A stretch of DNA of 64,000 nucleotides from Wenjunlia tyrosinilytica (GCF_014646055.1 NZ_BMMS01000013.1:1-64000); one strand, 5' to 3'; positions 25,041 through 34,839 are shown, numbered from the stretch's first letter. The notes: a model not told the origin generated them from the letters alone. Translations and numbers: made by a program.

Positions 25041-27929
25041 TTGTCCCCGACCAGCGAGACCGCGCGCAACGGCCGCCGACTCGTCATCGTCGAGTCGCCG
25101 GCCAAGGCGAAGACGATCAAGGGCTACCTGGGCCCTGGCTACGTGGTCGAAGCCAGCGTGGGGCACATCCGCGACCTGCCCAACGGGGCCGCCGAAGTGC
25201 CCGCCAAGTACAAGGGCGAAACCTGGGCACGCCTCGGCGTGAACGTGCACCAGGACTTCCAGCCGATCTACGTCATCAACAGCGACAAGAAGGCACAGGT
25301 CGCCAAGCTCAAGAGTCTGCTCGCCGAGGCCGACGAGCTCTTCCTCGCCACGGATGAGGACCGCGAGGGCGAGGCCATCGCCTGGCATCTGCGGGAAGTC
25401 CTCAAGCCCAAGGTGCCTGTGCGCCGCATGGTCTTCCACGAGATCACCAAGGACGCGATCCGCCAGGCCGTCGCCAGCCCGCGCGACATCAACCACCGCC
25501 TCGTCGAGGCCCAGGAGACCCGCCGCATCCTCGACCGCCTCTACGGCTACGAGGTGTCGCCGGTCCTGTGGAAGAAGGTCATGCCCAGGCTGTCCGCCGG
25601 GCGTGTGCAGTCCGTCGCCACCCGGCTGGTCGTGGAGCGCGAGCGGGAGCGCATCGCGTTCACCTCGGCCGAGTACTGGGACCTGACCGGCACCTTCTCC
25701 ACCGGCCGCGAGGGCGACGCCTCCGACCCGGGTTCGTTCGGGGCACGCCTGGTCACGGTCGACGGCCGCAGAGTCGCCCAGGGCCGTGACTTCGCCACGA
25801 CCGGCCGGCTCAAGCCGGGCGCCGACGTCCTCCACCTGGACGAGCAGGCCGCCACCACCCTGGCCGCCGCGCTGCAGGGCTCCGCGTTCAGCGTCCGGGG
25901 CGTGGAGTCGAAGCCGTACCGGCGCAGCCCCTACGCCCCGTTCCGCACGACGACCATGCAGCAGGAGGCCTCCCGCAAGCTGGGCTTCGGCGCCAAGCGG
26001 ACGATGCAGGTCGCCCAGAAGCTGTACGAGAACGGCTTCATCACCTACATGCGTACGGACTCCGTCACGCTGTCGGGGACGGCGCTCACGGCGGCCCGTG
26101 CCCAGGTGGAGCAGCTGTACGGCCGCGACTACCTGCCGGACGCCCCGCGCACCTACACGGGCAAGGTCAAGAACGCGCAGGAGGCGCACGAGGCGATCCG
26201 CCCCTCCGGCGACCGGTTCAGGACCCCGGCGGAGACGGGCCTTTCGGGCGACGAGTTCCGGCTGTACGAGCTGATCTGGATGCGCACGGTCGCGTCGCAG
26301 ATGAAGGACGCCGTCGGCCAGTCGGTGACCGTGCGGGTCGGCGGCCTCAGCGCCGACGGCCGCGACGCCGAGTTCTCCGCCTCCGGCAAGATCATCACCT
26401 TCCACGGCTTCCTCAAGGCGTACGTCGAGGGCCGCGACGACCCCGAGGCCGAGCTCGACGACCGGGAGCGGCGGCTGCCGCAGGTTGCCGAGGGCGACCC
26501 GCTGGGCGCCGACGACGTCACCGCGGACGGGCACGCCACCAAGCCCCCGGCCCGCTACACCGAGGCCAGCCTGGTCAAGGAGCTCGAGGAGCGCGAGATC
26601 GGCCGCCCGTCGACGTACGCGTCGATCATCGGCACGATCCTCGACCGCGGCTACGTCTTCAAGAAGGGGACGGCGCTCGTTCCGTCCTTCCTGTCGTTCG
26701 CCGTCGTCAGCCTGCTGGAGAAGCACTTCGGCCGCCTGGTCGACTACGACTTCACGGCGAAGATGGAGGACGACCTCGACCGCATCGCCCGCGGCGAGGC
26801 CGAGGCGGTGCCGTGGCTGCGCCGCTTCTACTTCGGTTCGGAGGAGGGCCCGGCGGGCTCGGCCGCCGACGCGGGCAACGGCGACGGCGACCACCTCGGC
26901 GGCCTCAAGGCGCTCGTCGAGGACCTCGGTGCCATCGACGCCCGTGAGGTCTCCACCTTCCCCGTCGGCGACGGCATCGTGCTGCGGGTGGGCCGCTACG
27001 GCCCCTACGTGGAGAAGGACGGTCAGCGCGCCGACGTCCCCGACGACCTGCCGCCGGACGAGCTGACCGCAGAGTTGGCCGAGGAGTTCCTCGCCAAACC
27101 CAGCCGTGAGCGCGAGCTGGGCACGGACCCCGAGACCAGTCACCTCATCGTGGCCAAGGACGGCCGCTACGGCCCCTACGTCACCGAGGTGCTGCCCGAG
27201 GGCACGCCGAAGACGGGCAAGAACGCGGTGAAGCCCCGGACGGCCTCGCTGTTCAAGTCGATGTCGCTGGAGACGGTCGCGCTCGAGGACGCGCTGAAGC
27301 TGTTCAGCCTGCCCCGGGTAGTGGGTGTCGATCCGGAGGCGGGCGAGGAGATCACCGCTCAGAACGGGCGCTACGGGCCGTACCTGAAGAAGGGCACGGA
27401 CTCGCGTTCGCTCGAGGGCGAGGAGCAGATCTTCACGATCACCCTGGAAGAGGCCTTGGCCATCTACGCCCAGCCCAAGCAGCGAGGGCGGGCCGCGGCC
27501 AAGCCTCCGCTCAAGGAGCTGGGCACCGACCCGGTGAGCGGCAAGCCTGTCGTGGTCAAGGACGGGCGCTTCGGCCCGTACGTCACCGACGGCGAGACCA
27601 ACGCGACCCTGCGGCGGGACGACGACGTCGAGACGATCACGCCCGAGCGCGGCTACGAGCTGCTGGCGGACAAGCGCGCCAAGGGTCCGGCGCCGAAGAA
27701 GAAGGCGGCGGCGAAGAAGACGGCCGCGAAGAAGGCCCCGGCCAAGAAGGCCGCCGCGAAGAAGACGGCGACCAAGGCGGCCACGAAGAAGACCACCGCC
27801 AAGAAGGCGGCCGCCAAGACCACGGCCGCCAAGACCACAGCCGGCGCAGCCAAGAAGGCGGCGGCGCAGAAGGCGACGGCGGCGAGCGATCCGACCGTGC
27901 CGGAGGCCGAGCGCGCGGAGATTCGCTGA
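25041..27929 (+). CDS. topA: DNA topoisomerase I (type IA)
   Basis: A 962-residue topoisomerase that relaxes negative supercoils. The N-terminal Toprim domain starts at L-V-I-V-E-S-P-A-K-A-K-T and has D-E-D-R-E-G-E-A. The active-site Tyr is Y336 in F-I-T-Y-M-R-T-D-S. Repeated C-terminal elements (G-R-Y-G-P-Y-V, F-G-P-Y-V) replace the Cys-type zinc fingers of E. coli TopA, and the last about 90 residues are K-K-A-A-A-K-K-T repeats, as in other actinobacteria. The TTG at 25041 is chosen because the N terminus S-P-T-S-E-T-A matches Streptomyces TopA; GAGAGAAGAG lies upstream. The stop codon lies inside a repeat array. Confidence 0.97.
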   Translation: MSPTSETARNGRRLVIVESPAKAKTIKGYLGPGYVVEASVGHIRDLPNGAAEVPAKYKGETWARLGVNVHQDFQPIYVINSDKKAQVAKLKSLLAEADELFLATDEDREGEAIAWHLREVLKPKVPVRRMVFHEITKDAIRQAVASPRDINHRLVEAQETRRILDRLYGYEVSPVLWKKVMPRLSAGRVQSVATRLVVERERERIAFTSAEYWDLTGTFSTGREGDASDPGSFGARLVTVDGRRVAQGRDFATTGRLKPGADVLHLDEQAATTLAAALQGSAFSVRGVESKPYRRSPYAPFRTTTMQQEASRKLGFGAKRTMQVAQKLYENGFITYMRTDSVTLSGTALTAARAQVEQLYGRDYLPDAPRTYTGKVKNAQEAHEAIRPSGDRFRTPAETGLSGDEFRLYELIWMRTVASQMKDAVGQSVTVRVGGLSADGRDAEFSASGKIITFHGFLKAYVEGRDDPEAELDDRERRLPQVAEGDPLGADDVTADGHATKPPARYTEASLVKELEEREIGRPSTYASIIGTILDRGYVFKKGTALVPSFLSFAVVSLLEKHFGRLVDYDFTAKMEDDLDRIARGEAEAVPWLRRFYFGSEEGPAGSAADAGNGDGDHLGGLKALVEDLGAIDAREVSTFPVGDGIVLRVGRYGPYVEKDGQRADVPDDLPPDELTAELAEEFLAKPSRERELGTDPETSHLIVAKDGRYGPYVTEVLPEGTPKTGKNAVKPRTASLFKSMSLETVALEDALKLFSLPRVVGVDPEAGEEITAQNGRYGPYLKKGTDSRSLEGEEQIFTITLEEALAIYAQPKQRGRAAAKPPLKELGTDPVSGKPVVVKDGRFGPYVTDGETNATLRRDDDVETITPERGYELLADKRAKGPAPKKKAAAKKTAAKKAPAKKAAAKKTATKAATKKTTAKKAAAKTTAAKTTAGAAKKAAAQKATAASDPTVPEAERAEIR

Positions 27930-28025
27930 ACGGGCGGAGAGTCGCTGAACGGTCGGACAGTCGCTGGCAGGTGGAGATTCGCTGAACAGGCGGAGATTCG
28001 CTGAGAGGCGGAGAGTCGCTGAGAG
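27915..28025 (+). repeat. Tandem repeat array crossing the topA stop codon
   Basis: Six imperfect copies of a unit of about 17-20 bp, ggcggagattcgctgaac, run from inside the last topA codons to 28025. The first copy encodes R-A-E-I-R-stop, so each copy carries the same TGA. The array seems to have grown outward from the gene's own 3' end. The rest of the gap to 28225 has no other feature. Confidence 0.85.
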
Positions 28026-28225
28026 ACCGCCCGGTTCCGGTCCGTTCGGGGCCGGGCGGACCCATGGGGAGTTCCGTGGGGGCGCGTTCACGGGGGCATG
28101 TCCACTGGGCGGGCGCGGTCCGGAGGGCGCGGGAACGGACTTCCGGAGGCGGTTCCGTCCGCCCATCCGCCTGTACGTTCGGGTAGGTGGGTATTGAAAA
28201 TCGGTGCTCCGGATAGGCTGGCAGG

Positions 28226-31200
28226 ATGACGCGTGGCGACCAGTCAACGGATGTGCCCGAGCCGACAGGCGCAGCGGGGGGCGACGCCGTACTCGCCGCC
28301 GACTCCCGTGAGCGTGCCGTCGGAGCTCTGCTGCGCATTCCCAGGCTGCGCAAGCTCTGGACGGCGCAGTTCATCGGCGGGATCGCCGATCGGCTTGCCC
28401 TGCTCGTCCTGCTGGTGCTGGCCGTGCAGGCGGCGATCGAGGCCCAGCCGTTCGGCGGTGGCTACCGTGGCGTGGCGTTCTCCGTGGCGGCGGTCTTCGC
28501 CGCCCGCCTGCTCGCCACACTGATCTTCGGCGCCGTCCTGCTGGGGCCGCTGGCCGCCCTGACGTCGCCGGGCGGCGGACTCGACCGGCGCTGGACCATG
28601 ATCGTCGGCGACGGCGTGCGGCTGGCCCTGCTCGTCGTGGCGCCGCTGTGGATCGACTGGACGCCCTCCTCGGCGCTGACGTGGATCCTCGTCACCGCGT
28701 TCGTCGTCGGCGCGGCGGAACGGATCTGGACGGTCGCCAAGAACGGCGCCGCGCCCGCGCTCCTGCCGGTTCCGGCCGCCCTCCTGACGCCCGTCGAACC
28801 GGCGTCGGCCGCCCCTGGTGCCAAGGCCACCGAGGCCGCCGCCGGGCCCGCTCCCGAAGCGACCGTGCAACTCGGCACGGTGGCCGCCGGTGCCGCCGGT
28901 GCCGCCGGGGCCGTTGGAGGCGCCGGGGCGCCCGGCGAGAAGGCCAGGGCCGCCGCGAAGCCGCCGGTGCCGACCGTGCGTCCGTCGGTCGCGCACCTGG
29001 ACGCGTTGCACCGCCTCGACCTGCGCACCAGCTACGGCACGGTGCCGCTCGCCGCCGCCGCGCTGGTCCTCATCACGCTCCTCGGCAACCTTCTCGCGGT
29101 CGGCGTCGACTGGTTCCACACCCACCAGGTTGCGCTCGCCAGTGACGCGGCGGCCGGACTGTTCGCCGCCTCCATCGCCATGCTGTACCTGCTGGACCTT
29201 CCGGGCGCCGCGGGCCCCCGGCCCCGTTCGCCGCTCGAAGGACTGCGTCGGCCCGAGGACGGCCAAGGCCGCACCGGAGCCGCGACCGTCCTCGTTCTCA
29301 GCACCGCCGCGACATGCGCCGCGGTCGCCGCGGCGTTCGCGCTCGCCGTGCTGCACGCCTTCGACCTCGGCGGAGGGCCCGTCGGCTTCGGCCTTCTCGC
29401 CCTCGCGCTGACCGCAGGACCGGCCATCGGGATCAAGCTCGCGCCCAGCACCCTGCGGGGGCTGTCCAGGCGCCGTCTGTTCTCGCTCGCCATCGCCGTC
29501 ACGGGGCTGGCACTCCTGCTCGCCGGGCTCGTTCCGGATCCGACCACCGTCCTGCTGCTCGCCCTCCTGGCGGGAACCGGCCTAGGCGTCGCCGCCAACA
29601 CCGGCCACACCCTCCTTGACCACGAGTTCGAGGAGCCGCGTCGCGCTCGTGTCACCGACCATCTGCACGCGGTCGTCCGCCTCTTCGTCGGCCTCGCCGC
29701 CGTCGGCGCCCCGCTGATCGCGGGCGCGATCGGCCCCCACCGCGTGGTCAACGGCCACTTCACGTTCTCGCACGGCGGCGCCGGGTTCACCCTGATGCTC
29801 GCCGGGGCGCTCCTGCTGCCGGTCGCCGCGCTCGTCCTCATCCGCACCGACGACCGCCAGGGCGTCCCCTTCGGCCGTGATCTGCGCGAGGCACTCCTGC
29901 GAGAGCCGGAGCCCAAGCAGCAGCCCGCCGCGACGGGCTTCTTCATCGCTCTCGAAGGCGGGGACGGCGCCGGCAAGTCCACCCAGGTGGAGAAGCTCGC
30001 CGACTGGATCCGCGGCAAGGGCCACGAGGTCGTGGTCACTCGCGAGCCGGGCGCCACCGCCATCGGCAAACGCCTTCGCTCGATCCTGCTCGATGTCTCC
30101 AACACCGGTATCTCGCACCGCTCCGAGGCCCTGCTCTACGCGGCCGACCGCGCCGAGCACGTGGACTCGGTCGTACGCCCCGCTCTTGAGCGTGGCGCCG
30201 TCGTCATCACCGACCGCTACATCGACTCCTCGGTCGCCTACCAGGGCGCGGGCCGCGACCTGTCGCCCACGGAGGTCGCCCGTATCTCGCGCTGGGCGAC
30301 CGGTGGCCTCGTTCCGCACCTGACCGTGCTCCTCGACGTCTCTCCCGAGGTGGCCAGGGAGCGGTTCACCGAGGCACCCGATCGACTCGAGTCCGAGCCC
30401 GCCGAGTTCCACCAGCGCGTGCGCAGCGGTTTCCTCGCCCTCGCGGCGGCCGATCCCGCCCGCTACCTCGTCGTCGACGCGGGCCAGGACCCCGAGGCCG
30501 TCGCCACGATCGTGCGGCACCGTCTCGACCGTGAGCTCCCGCTGTCCGAGCAGGAGATCCGGGCGCGGGCCGAGGCCGAGCGCAGGGCCGCCGAGGAGGC
30601 GCGCCGCCGGGCCGAGGAGGAGGCCAAGCGCAAGGCGGAGGAGGAGCGCCAGGAGAGGGAGCGGCAGGAACAGCTCGCGAAGCTGCGGGCGGAGGAAGAG
30701 GCCCGCAAGCGTGCCGAGGAGGAGGAAGCCCGGCGCCAGGAGGCGGAGCGGCAGGCCGAGGAGGCCCGTCGGCGTGCCGAGGAGGCACGGCTGAGGGCAG
30801 AGGAGGAGGCCCGCCGCCGGGAGGAAGAGGAGCGGGCACGGCGGGAGCGGGAGGAGTACGCACGCCGCCAGGCCGAGGAGGAGGCACGGCTTCACCAGGA
30901 GGCCGAGGCACGACGGCTGGAAAAGCAGCGCAAGGCCGAGGAGTCCCTGCGCCGGGCGGAGGAGGCGCGCCGCAAGGCCGAGGTGGAGGCGGCCGCGGCG
31001 GCCGCTGCCGCGGAGGCGGAAGCCGCGGCCAAGCTCGAGCAGCCCGCCGGGCCCGCCGCGCCCGGTGCCCCGGACACCGTGGAGACGGTGGAGAACCCGG
31101 TGCTCGCGCCCGGCGGCAACGACGCCACGCAGACTGTGGAGACCCCGCGTCCCCGGCCGGCGAACGCCGCCGACGAGACCAAGGTCTTCCCCAAGGTGCC

Positions 31201-31927
31201 GAGTTGGGCCACCGACGAGACCGAGGTGCTGCCGCCCGTCCCCAAGTCACCGCCGGCGCAGCCCACTTCCGGGTCCGAGGAGTCGTCGGAGTCGTCGGCG
31301 CGCGGAGCCCGCAAGAGCGCTTCGTCGCCCGAGCCTCCCAGGACCCCGCGGGGGCGGGGCGGGTCCAAGGCTTCCGGCGATTCCGGGATGTCCGAGACCC
31401 ACGAGATTCCCGGCTCCGGTGTCACGGGCACGCGCCCGTCCGCGGACGCCGACGAGACCACCGTTCTGCCGCCGGTGACGGACGCGGGCGAGACCGCCCG
31501 CCTGCCGAGGACGCCCGCGGGTCCGGAGAGCGGCGGCGAACGGGGATCCTCCGGCCATCGCCGGTCGCCCGAGGGCCGGTCGCCCGAGGGTGGGTCGCCC
31601 GAGCAGGGGACCACTCCCGCCGACCGCGTTCCGCCGTGGCTGTGGCGTCCCGAGCCCGAGCAGCCGCAGTCCCGCACCGAGCGCACCCGTGAGCTCCCGC
31701 AGGTCGGTCCGGCGGGCCGGACGGCTCAGCGTCCGGGCGACGGCACTCAGCGCTCGGGCGACGCGACTCAGCGCTCGGGCGACGCGACTCAGCATCGCAA
31801 CCGTCCGCGTTCCGACTGGGCGGAGGAGACCCCGCTCGACGACCTGCCGACGCTCGCGGACGAACTGCTCGGCCCGCGCGAGGACGACTGGGACGACGGC
31901 AACGAAGGCCGCAGGGGCCGCAAGTAG
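28226..31927 (+). CDS. tmk: dTMP kinase fused to an N-terminal MFS-like membrane domain and a long C-terminal tail
   Basis: A 1233-residue fusion. Residues about 30-560 are a transporter-like domain of about 12 helices, with an Ala/Gly/Pro-rich insert (about 185-250). Residues about 570-775 are a complete thymidylate kinase: P-loop G-G-D-G-A-G-K-S-T near 578, T-R-E-P-G, the D-R-Y motif and a lid region. It makes dTDP from dTMP. Residues 775-930 form a long Arg/Glu/Ala helix, probably coiled coil, and the rest is disordered with D-E-T-x-V-L-P-P-V motifs and three 7-residue R-S-G-D-A-T-Q repeats. The membrane-kinase fusion is usual in Streptomyces. It lies directly before holB. Confidence 0.95.
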   Translation: MTRGDQSTDVPEPTGAAGGDAVLAADSRERAVGALLRIPRLRKLWTAQFIGGIADRLALLVLLVLAVQAAIEAQPFGGGYRGVAFSVAAVFAARLLATLIFGAVLLGPLAALTSPGGGLDRRWTMIVGDGVRLALLVVAPLWIDWTPSSALTWILVTAFVVGAAERIWTVAKNGAAPALLPVPAALLTPVEPASAAPGAKATEAAAGPAPEATVQLGTVAAGAAGAAGAVGGAGAPGEKARAAAKPPVPTVRPSVAHLDALHRLDLRTSYGTVPLAAAALVLITLLGNLLAVGVDWFHTHQVALASDAAAGLFAASIAMLYLLDLPGAAGPRPRSPLEGLRRPEDGQGRTGAATVLVLSTAATCAAVAAAFALAVLHAFDLGGGPVGFGLLALALTAGPAIGIKLAPSTLRGLSRRRLFSLAIAVTGLALLLAGLVPDPTTVLLLALLAGTGLGVAANTGHTLLDHEFEEPRRARVTDHLHAVVRLFVGLAAVGAPLIAGAIGPHRVVNGHFTFSHGGAGFTLMLAGALLLPVAALVLIRTDDRQGVPFGRDLREALLREPEPKQQPAATGFFIALEGGDGAGKSTQVEKLADWIRGKGHEVVVTREPGATAIGKRLRSILLDVSNTGISHRSEALLYAADRAEHVDSVVRPALERGAVVITDRYIDSSVAYQGAGRDLSPTEVARISRWATGGLVPHLTVLLDVSPEVARERFTEAPDRLESEPAEFHQRVRSGFLALAAADPARYLVVDAGQDPEAVATIVRHRLDRELPLSEQEIRARAEAERRAAEEARRRAEEEAKRKAEEERQERERQEQLAKLRAEEEARKRAEEEEARRQEAERQAEEARRRAEEARLRAEEEARRREEEERARREREEYARRQAEEEARLHQEAEARRLEKQRKAEESLRRAEEARRKAEVEAAAAAAAAEAEAAAKLEQPAGPAAPGAPDTVETVENPVLAPGGNDATQTVETPRPRPANAADETKVFPKVPSWATDETEVLPPVPKSPPAQPTSGSEESSESSARGARKSASSPEPPRTPRGRGGSKASGDSGMSETHEIPGSGVTGTRPSADADETTVLPPVTDAGETARLPRTPAGPESGGERGSSGHRRSPEGRSPEGGSPEQGTTPADRVPPWLWRPEPEQPQSRTERTRELPQVGPAGRTAQRPGDGTQRSGDATQRSGDATQHRNRPRSDWAEETPLDDLPTLADELLGPREDDWDDGNEGRRGRK
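31729..31793 (+). repeat. 21-nt coding repeat in the Tmk tail
   Basis: Three units of 21 nt encode R-P-G-D-G-T-Q, R-S-G-D-A-T-Q and R-S-G-D-A-T-Q. The last two are identical at the DNA level (cgctcgggcgacgcgactcag). Confidence 0.85.
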
Positions 31928-31984
31928 GGCACCGGGCGGGCCCGAAGCACATCGACGTACTCGGCACAGGGAACAGGAAGCCGT

Positions 31985-33187
31985 ATGGCCGTTTGGGACG
32001 ACGTGGTCGGCCAGGAGCGAGTGGTGGAGCAGCTGAGCGCCGCCGCCCGCGACGCCGACGCGCTGGTCTCGCACAACGCGAGCCCGGCCGAGCAGTCGGC
32101 GATGACGCATGCCTGGCTGTTCACCGGCCCACCAGGCTCGGGACGGTCCACCGCGGCCCGTGCCTTCGCGGCCGCCCTGCAGTGCGTCAGCCCCGACCGC
32201 GCCCTCGGCGGCGCTCCCGGCTGCGGCTTCTGCGAGGGCTGCCACACCGCGCTCATCGGCACCCACGCCGATGTCGAGGTCGTCGCCACGGACCAGCTGA
32301 CCATAGGTGTGAAGGACACCCGGGACCTGGTGCGCCGCTCCTCGCTGTCACCCGCGAGCGGTCGTTGGCAGATCATCGTGCTGGAGGACGCCGACCGGCT
32401 GACCGAGGGCGCGGGAAACGTCCTGCTGAAAGCCGTCGAGGAGCCCGCCCCCCGCACCGTGTGGCTGCTGTGCGCGCCCTCGCTCGAGGATGTGCTGCCC
32501 ACGATCCGCTCCCGCTGCCGCCACCTTGTGCTGCGCACACCGCCCGCGGACGCGATCGCCGATGTGCTCATGAGGCGTGACGGCATCGAACCGGAGATGG
32601 CCGTGTTCGCCGCACGCGCCGCCCACGGGCACATCGGCCGGGCCCGCCGCCTGGCCACGGACGAGACCGCGCGCTCCCGCCGCAGCGAGGTGCTTCAAGT
32701 GCCGCTCCAGGTCCACGACATCGGCGGCTGCCTCAAGGCCGCGCAGAAGCTCGTGGACTCCGCGGCGGACGACGCCAAGCAGGTCGCCGAGGAGACCGAC
32801 ACCAAGGAGACCGAGGACCTGCGTGCCGCCCTGGGCGCCGCCGCGGGCCTCGGCGGACGCCTGCCCCGAGGCACGGCCGGTGCGATGAAGGACCTCCAGG
32901 ACCGCCAGAAGAGCCGGGCGACGCGGACCAAGCGCGACACACTCGACCGGGCACTGGTGGACCTGGCGGGCTTCTACCGCGATGTGCTGGCCGTCCAGCT
33001 CGGAGCGGGAGGCGAACTCGCCAACGCCGAGGTGCGCCAGTCCATCGACCGGATCGCCTCTTCCTCGACCCCGGAGAACACCCTGCGCCGCCTCGAAGCC
33101 ATCCTCGGCTGCCGAGAGGCCCTGGAGAGCAATGTGGCCCCGCTCCTGGCCGTCGAGGCGATGACGATGGCCCTGCGAGCGGGCTGA
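31985..33187 (+). CDS. holB: DNA polymerase III delta' subunit
   Basis: A 400-residue AAA+ clamp-loader subunit. It has V-G-Q-E, a P-loop G-P-P-G-S-G-R-S-T (Lys replaced by Arg, consistent with a non-hydrolysing delta'), a zinc module C-x8-C-x2-C-x2-C (around C-G-F-C-E-G-C), the D-A-D box, and the S-R-C motif (R-S-R-C-R) that acts as an arginine finger. A charged insert (about residues 255-320) is typical of actinobacterial versions. The ATG has AGGAAG upstream and follows tmk by 57 bp, so the two are likely cotranscribed. Confidence 0.93.
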   Translation: MAVWDDVVGQERVVEQLSAAARDADALVSHNASPAEQSAMTHAWLFTGPPGSGRSTAARAFAAALQCVSPDRALGGAPGCGFCEGCHTALIGTHADVEVVATDQLTIGVKDTRDLVRRSSLSPASGRWQIIVLEDADRLTEGAGNVLLKAVEEPAPRTVWLLCAPSLEDVLPTIRSRCRHLVLRTPPADAIADVLMRRDGIEPEMAVFAARAAHGHIGRARRLATDETARSRRSEVLQVPLQVHDIGGCLKAAQKLVDSAADDAKQVAEETDTKETEDLRAALGAAAGLGGRLPRGTAGAMKDLQDRQKSRATRTKRDTLDRALVDLAGFYRDVLAVQLGAGGELANAEVRQSIDRIASSSTPENTLRRLEAILGCREALESNVAPLLAVEAMTMALRAG

Positions 33188-33439
33188 GCCGCCTGCGGGT
33201 GGACTGCGCCGTTCCACGCGACGGCCGACTGTCGTGGAGCGGGCTGAACGTCTCGCGAGGACCGAGCCGGGCCGAGGCGCACATGCCCCTTCCCTACGGC
33301 GTCTTCCCTACTGCCTTCGGGTGATCATTCGGCGGCGGGCCGGACGCCGACGTGTCCCGTCCCGCGGCGCGTTGCAGGCTGCTTGCGCCGCGCCCGCCTC
33401 GTCCCCGCGCGGCGTCGCCCGGTCCCGAGGTGGTTCCCG

Positions 33440-34651
33440 ATGGTCGATACCGTCCTCCTGCTCGTCCTGCTGCTCCTCTCCGGATGGCTCCTCCTCACCC
33501 TGCTGCGCTCCGCCCTGCGGCGCTGGCAGATGGAACGCTCCGGCCTCGTCTACGAACTCCCCGCGAACTACCGCGCCGCCCTCCTGCGCCTGGCCGCCGC
33601 CGCAGCCGTCCTCGCCGTCACCACCGGCACGGCGGTCGCCGTGGTCACTCGGAACCTCTCACGCCCCGGCCCCGTCGTCGCCGCGCCCGCGACCACCGGG
33701 AGCCCGTCCCACACCCACCGTCCGGCCAATGACGACGCCGAGCCGCACCGGGCGGCCCCGGCGACGCGGGCGCCCCGCACCATCGGCCACCCCGCCCGGG
33801 GCACCCTCCAGCGACTGCCCGGCACCCGAGCCGAGGTCTGGCTGCCCGCCGTGTACTCCAGCCGCACCGGCAACGCCCTCGCCTACCCCGTCGTCATCGC
33901 CCACATCCCCGTGAGCGCCGCCACCGAGCTCTTCGAGGCGTTCGACCGCTACACCCTGCGTGGCCTCTCCCACCCGTTCATCGTCGCGGTGGCCCCCGAC
34001 TGCGGCCCCGTTGAGCCCTCCACCGGGCAGGGCCCGACCGCGGGCGAAACAGCCATCGACAAAACAGCCATGTACAAGGCCGCCGCGGGTGAAACAGCCG
34101 TGGACAAATCAGCGGTGGGCAAAACATCCACGGACAAAACATCCACGGACAAAACAGCCACGGACAAAACAGCCACGGACAAAACAGCCATGGGCAAAAC
34201 AGCCGTGGGCAAAGAATCCGTGGACAAGACAGGGGACGAAGCGCTGGAACGGGCGCTGGAGGCGCACTACCGCGTACTGCGCGGCCGTACGGGACGCGCT
34301 GTGCTCGGCCTCGACACCACCGGCCCCTGCGCCCTCGCCTCCGTGCTGCGCCACCCCGACCGATTCCGGGCCGCCGCGGCCATCTCCAGCAGCCGCGGAG
34401 GGCAGGCCGCCGGCCTCCCCGTCTCCGCGCCGCCTGCCGCCTCCGACCGGCACCTCGCGTTGCTCTCCGCCACAACCGACACAGCCGCTCGCAGAGCGGC
34501 CTACCAGCTGCGGGCGAAACTGGCCCCGTTCGCCGACACCCGTATCGTGGACAGCATCGGCGGCACAGGGGCCGCCGACGTACGTCGCCACCTGTTCGCC
34601 GTCGCTTCCCAGTACCTCACCGAGCAACTCGGCCCGCCTCAGCGCAGGTAG
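33440..34651 (+). CDS. Membrane-anchored esterase-fold protein with altered nucleophile and pentapeptide repeats
   Basis: A 403-residue protein. One N-terminal helix (L-L-L-V-L-L-L-L-S-G-W) and a second near residue 55 anchor an extracytoplasmic alpha/beta-hydrolase-like domain. The expected nucleophile elbow G-x-S-x-G reads G-L-D-T-T-G, followed by the usual R-H-P-D-R-F, so Ser is replaced by Asp. A run of about 60 residues (about 198-262) made of D-K-T-A-T-like pentapeptides interrupts the domain. It is probably inactive as an esterase. I chose the ATG at 33440 (GAGGTGG upstream). The gene lies between holB and the protease gene. Confidence 0.55.
   Translation: MVDTVLLLVLLLLSGWLLLTLLRSALRRWQMERSGLVYELPANYRAALLRLAAAAAVLAVTTGTAVAVVTRNLSRPGPVVAAPATTGSPSHTHRPANDDAEPHRAAPATRAPRTIGHPARGTLQRLPGTRAEVWLPAVYSSRTGNALAYPVVIAHIPVSAATELFEAFDRYTLRGLSHPFIVAVAPDCGPVEPSTGQGPTAGETAIDKTAMYKAAAGETAVDKSAVGKTSTDKTSTDKTATDKTATDKTAMGKTAVGKESVDKTGDEALERALEAHYRVLRGRTGRAVLGLDTTGPCALASVLRHPDRFRAAAAISSSRGGQAAGLPVSAPPAASDRHLALLSATTDTAARRAAYQLRAKLAPFADTRIVDSIGGTGAADVRRHLFAVASQYLTEQLGPPQRR
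34050..34235 (+). repeat. 15-nt coding repeat, acggacaaaacagcc type
   Basis: About ten imperfect 15-nt units (acggacaaaacagcc, gtgggcaaaacagcc and variants), including adjacent identical copies near 34130-34190. They encode T-D-K-T-A-type pentapeptides. The A-rich codon AAA stands out from the usual AAG in this genome. Confidence 0.85.
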
Positions 34652-34734
34652 GGGCGCGCCGCCCCGGTCGGCGCCGGGTTCCCCGATCACGGGCAACGGT
34701 GCGGCTACGCTCCGTCAATCAGCCGGACGCGAGG

Positions 34735-34820
34735 ACAGAGCCCCGAGCAGCGAGCAGCGAGCAGCGATCACGTATTGCGCGCGGCGCGCGGCGAGCAGCG
34801 ATCACCGAGCAGCGAGCACC
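34735..34820 (+). repeat. gagcagc repeats upstream of the protease gene
   Basis: The heptamer gagcagc recurs about seven times, partly in direct tandem (cgagcagcgagcagcgagc), interrupted by gatcac. It ends just before the GAGGAACC ribosome site of the next gene. Confidence 0.8.
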
Positions 34821-34839
34821 CCGAGCACCTGAGGAACCG

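Noticed and set aside
25008..28247. Very long open frame (about 1080 codons) on the minus strand over topA
   Set aside because: It mirrors topA, has no ribosome site and no family resemblance; high G+C keeps antisense frames open.
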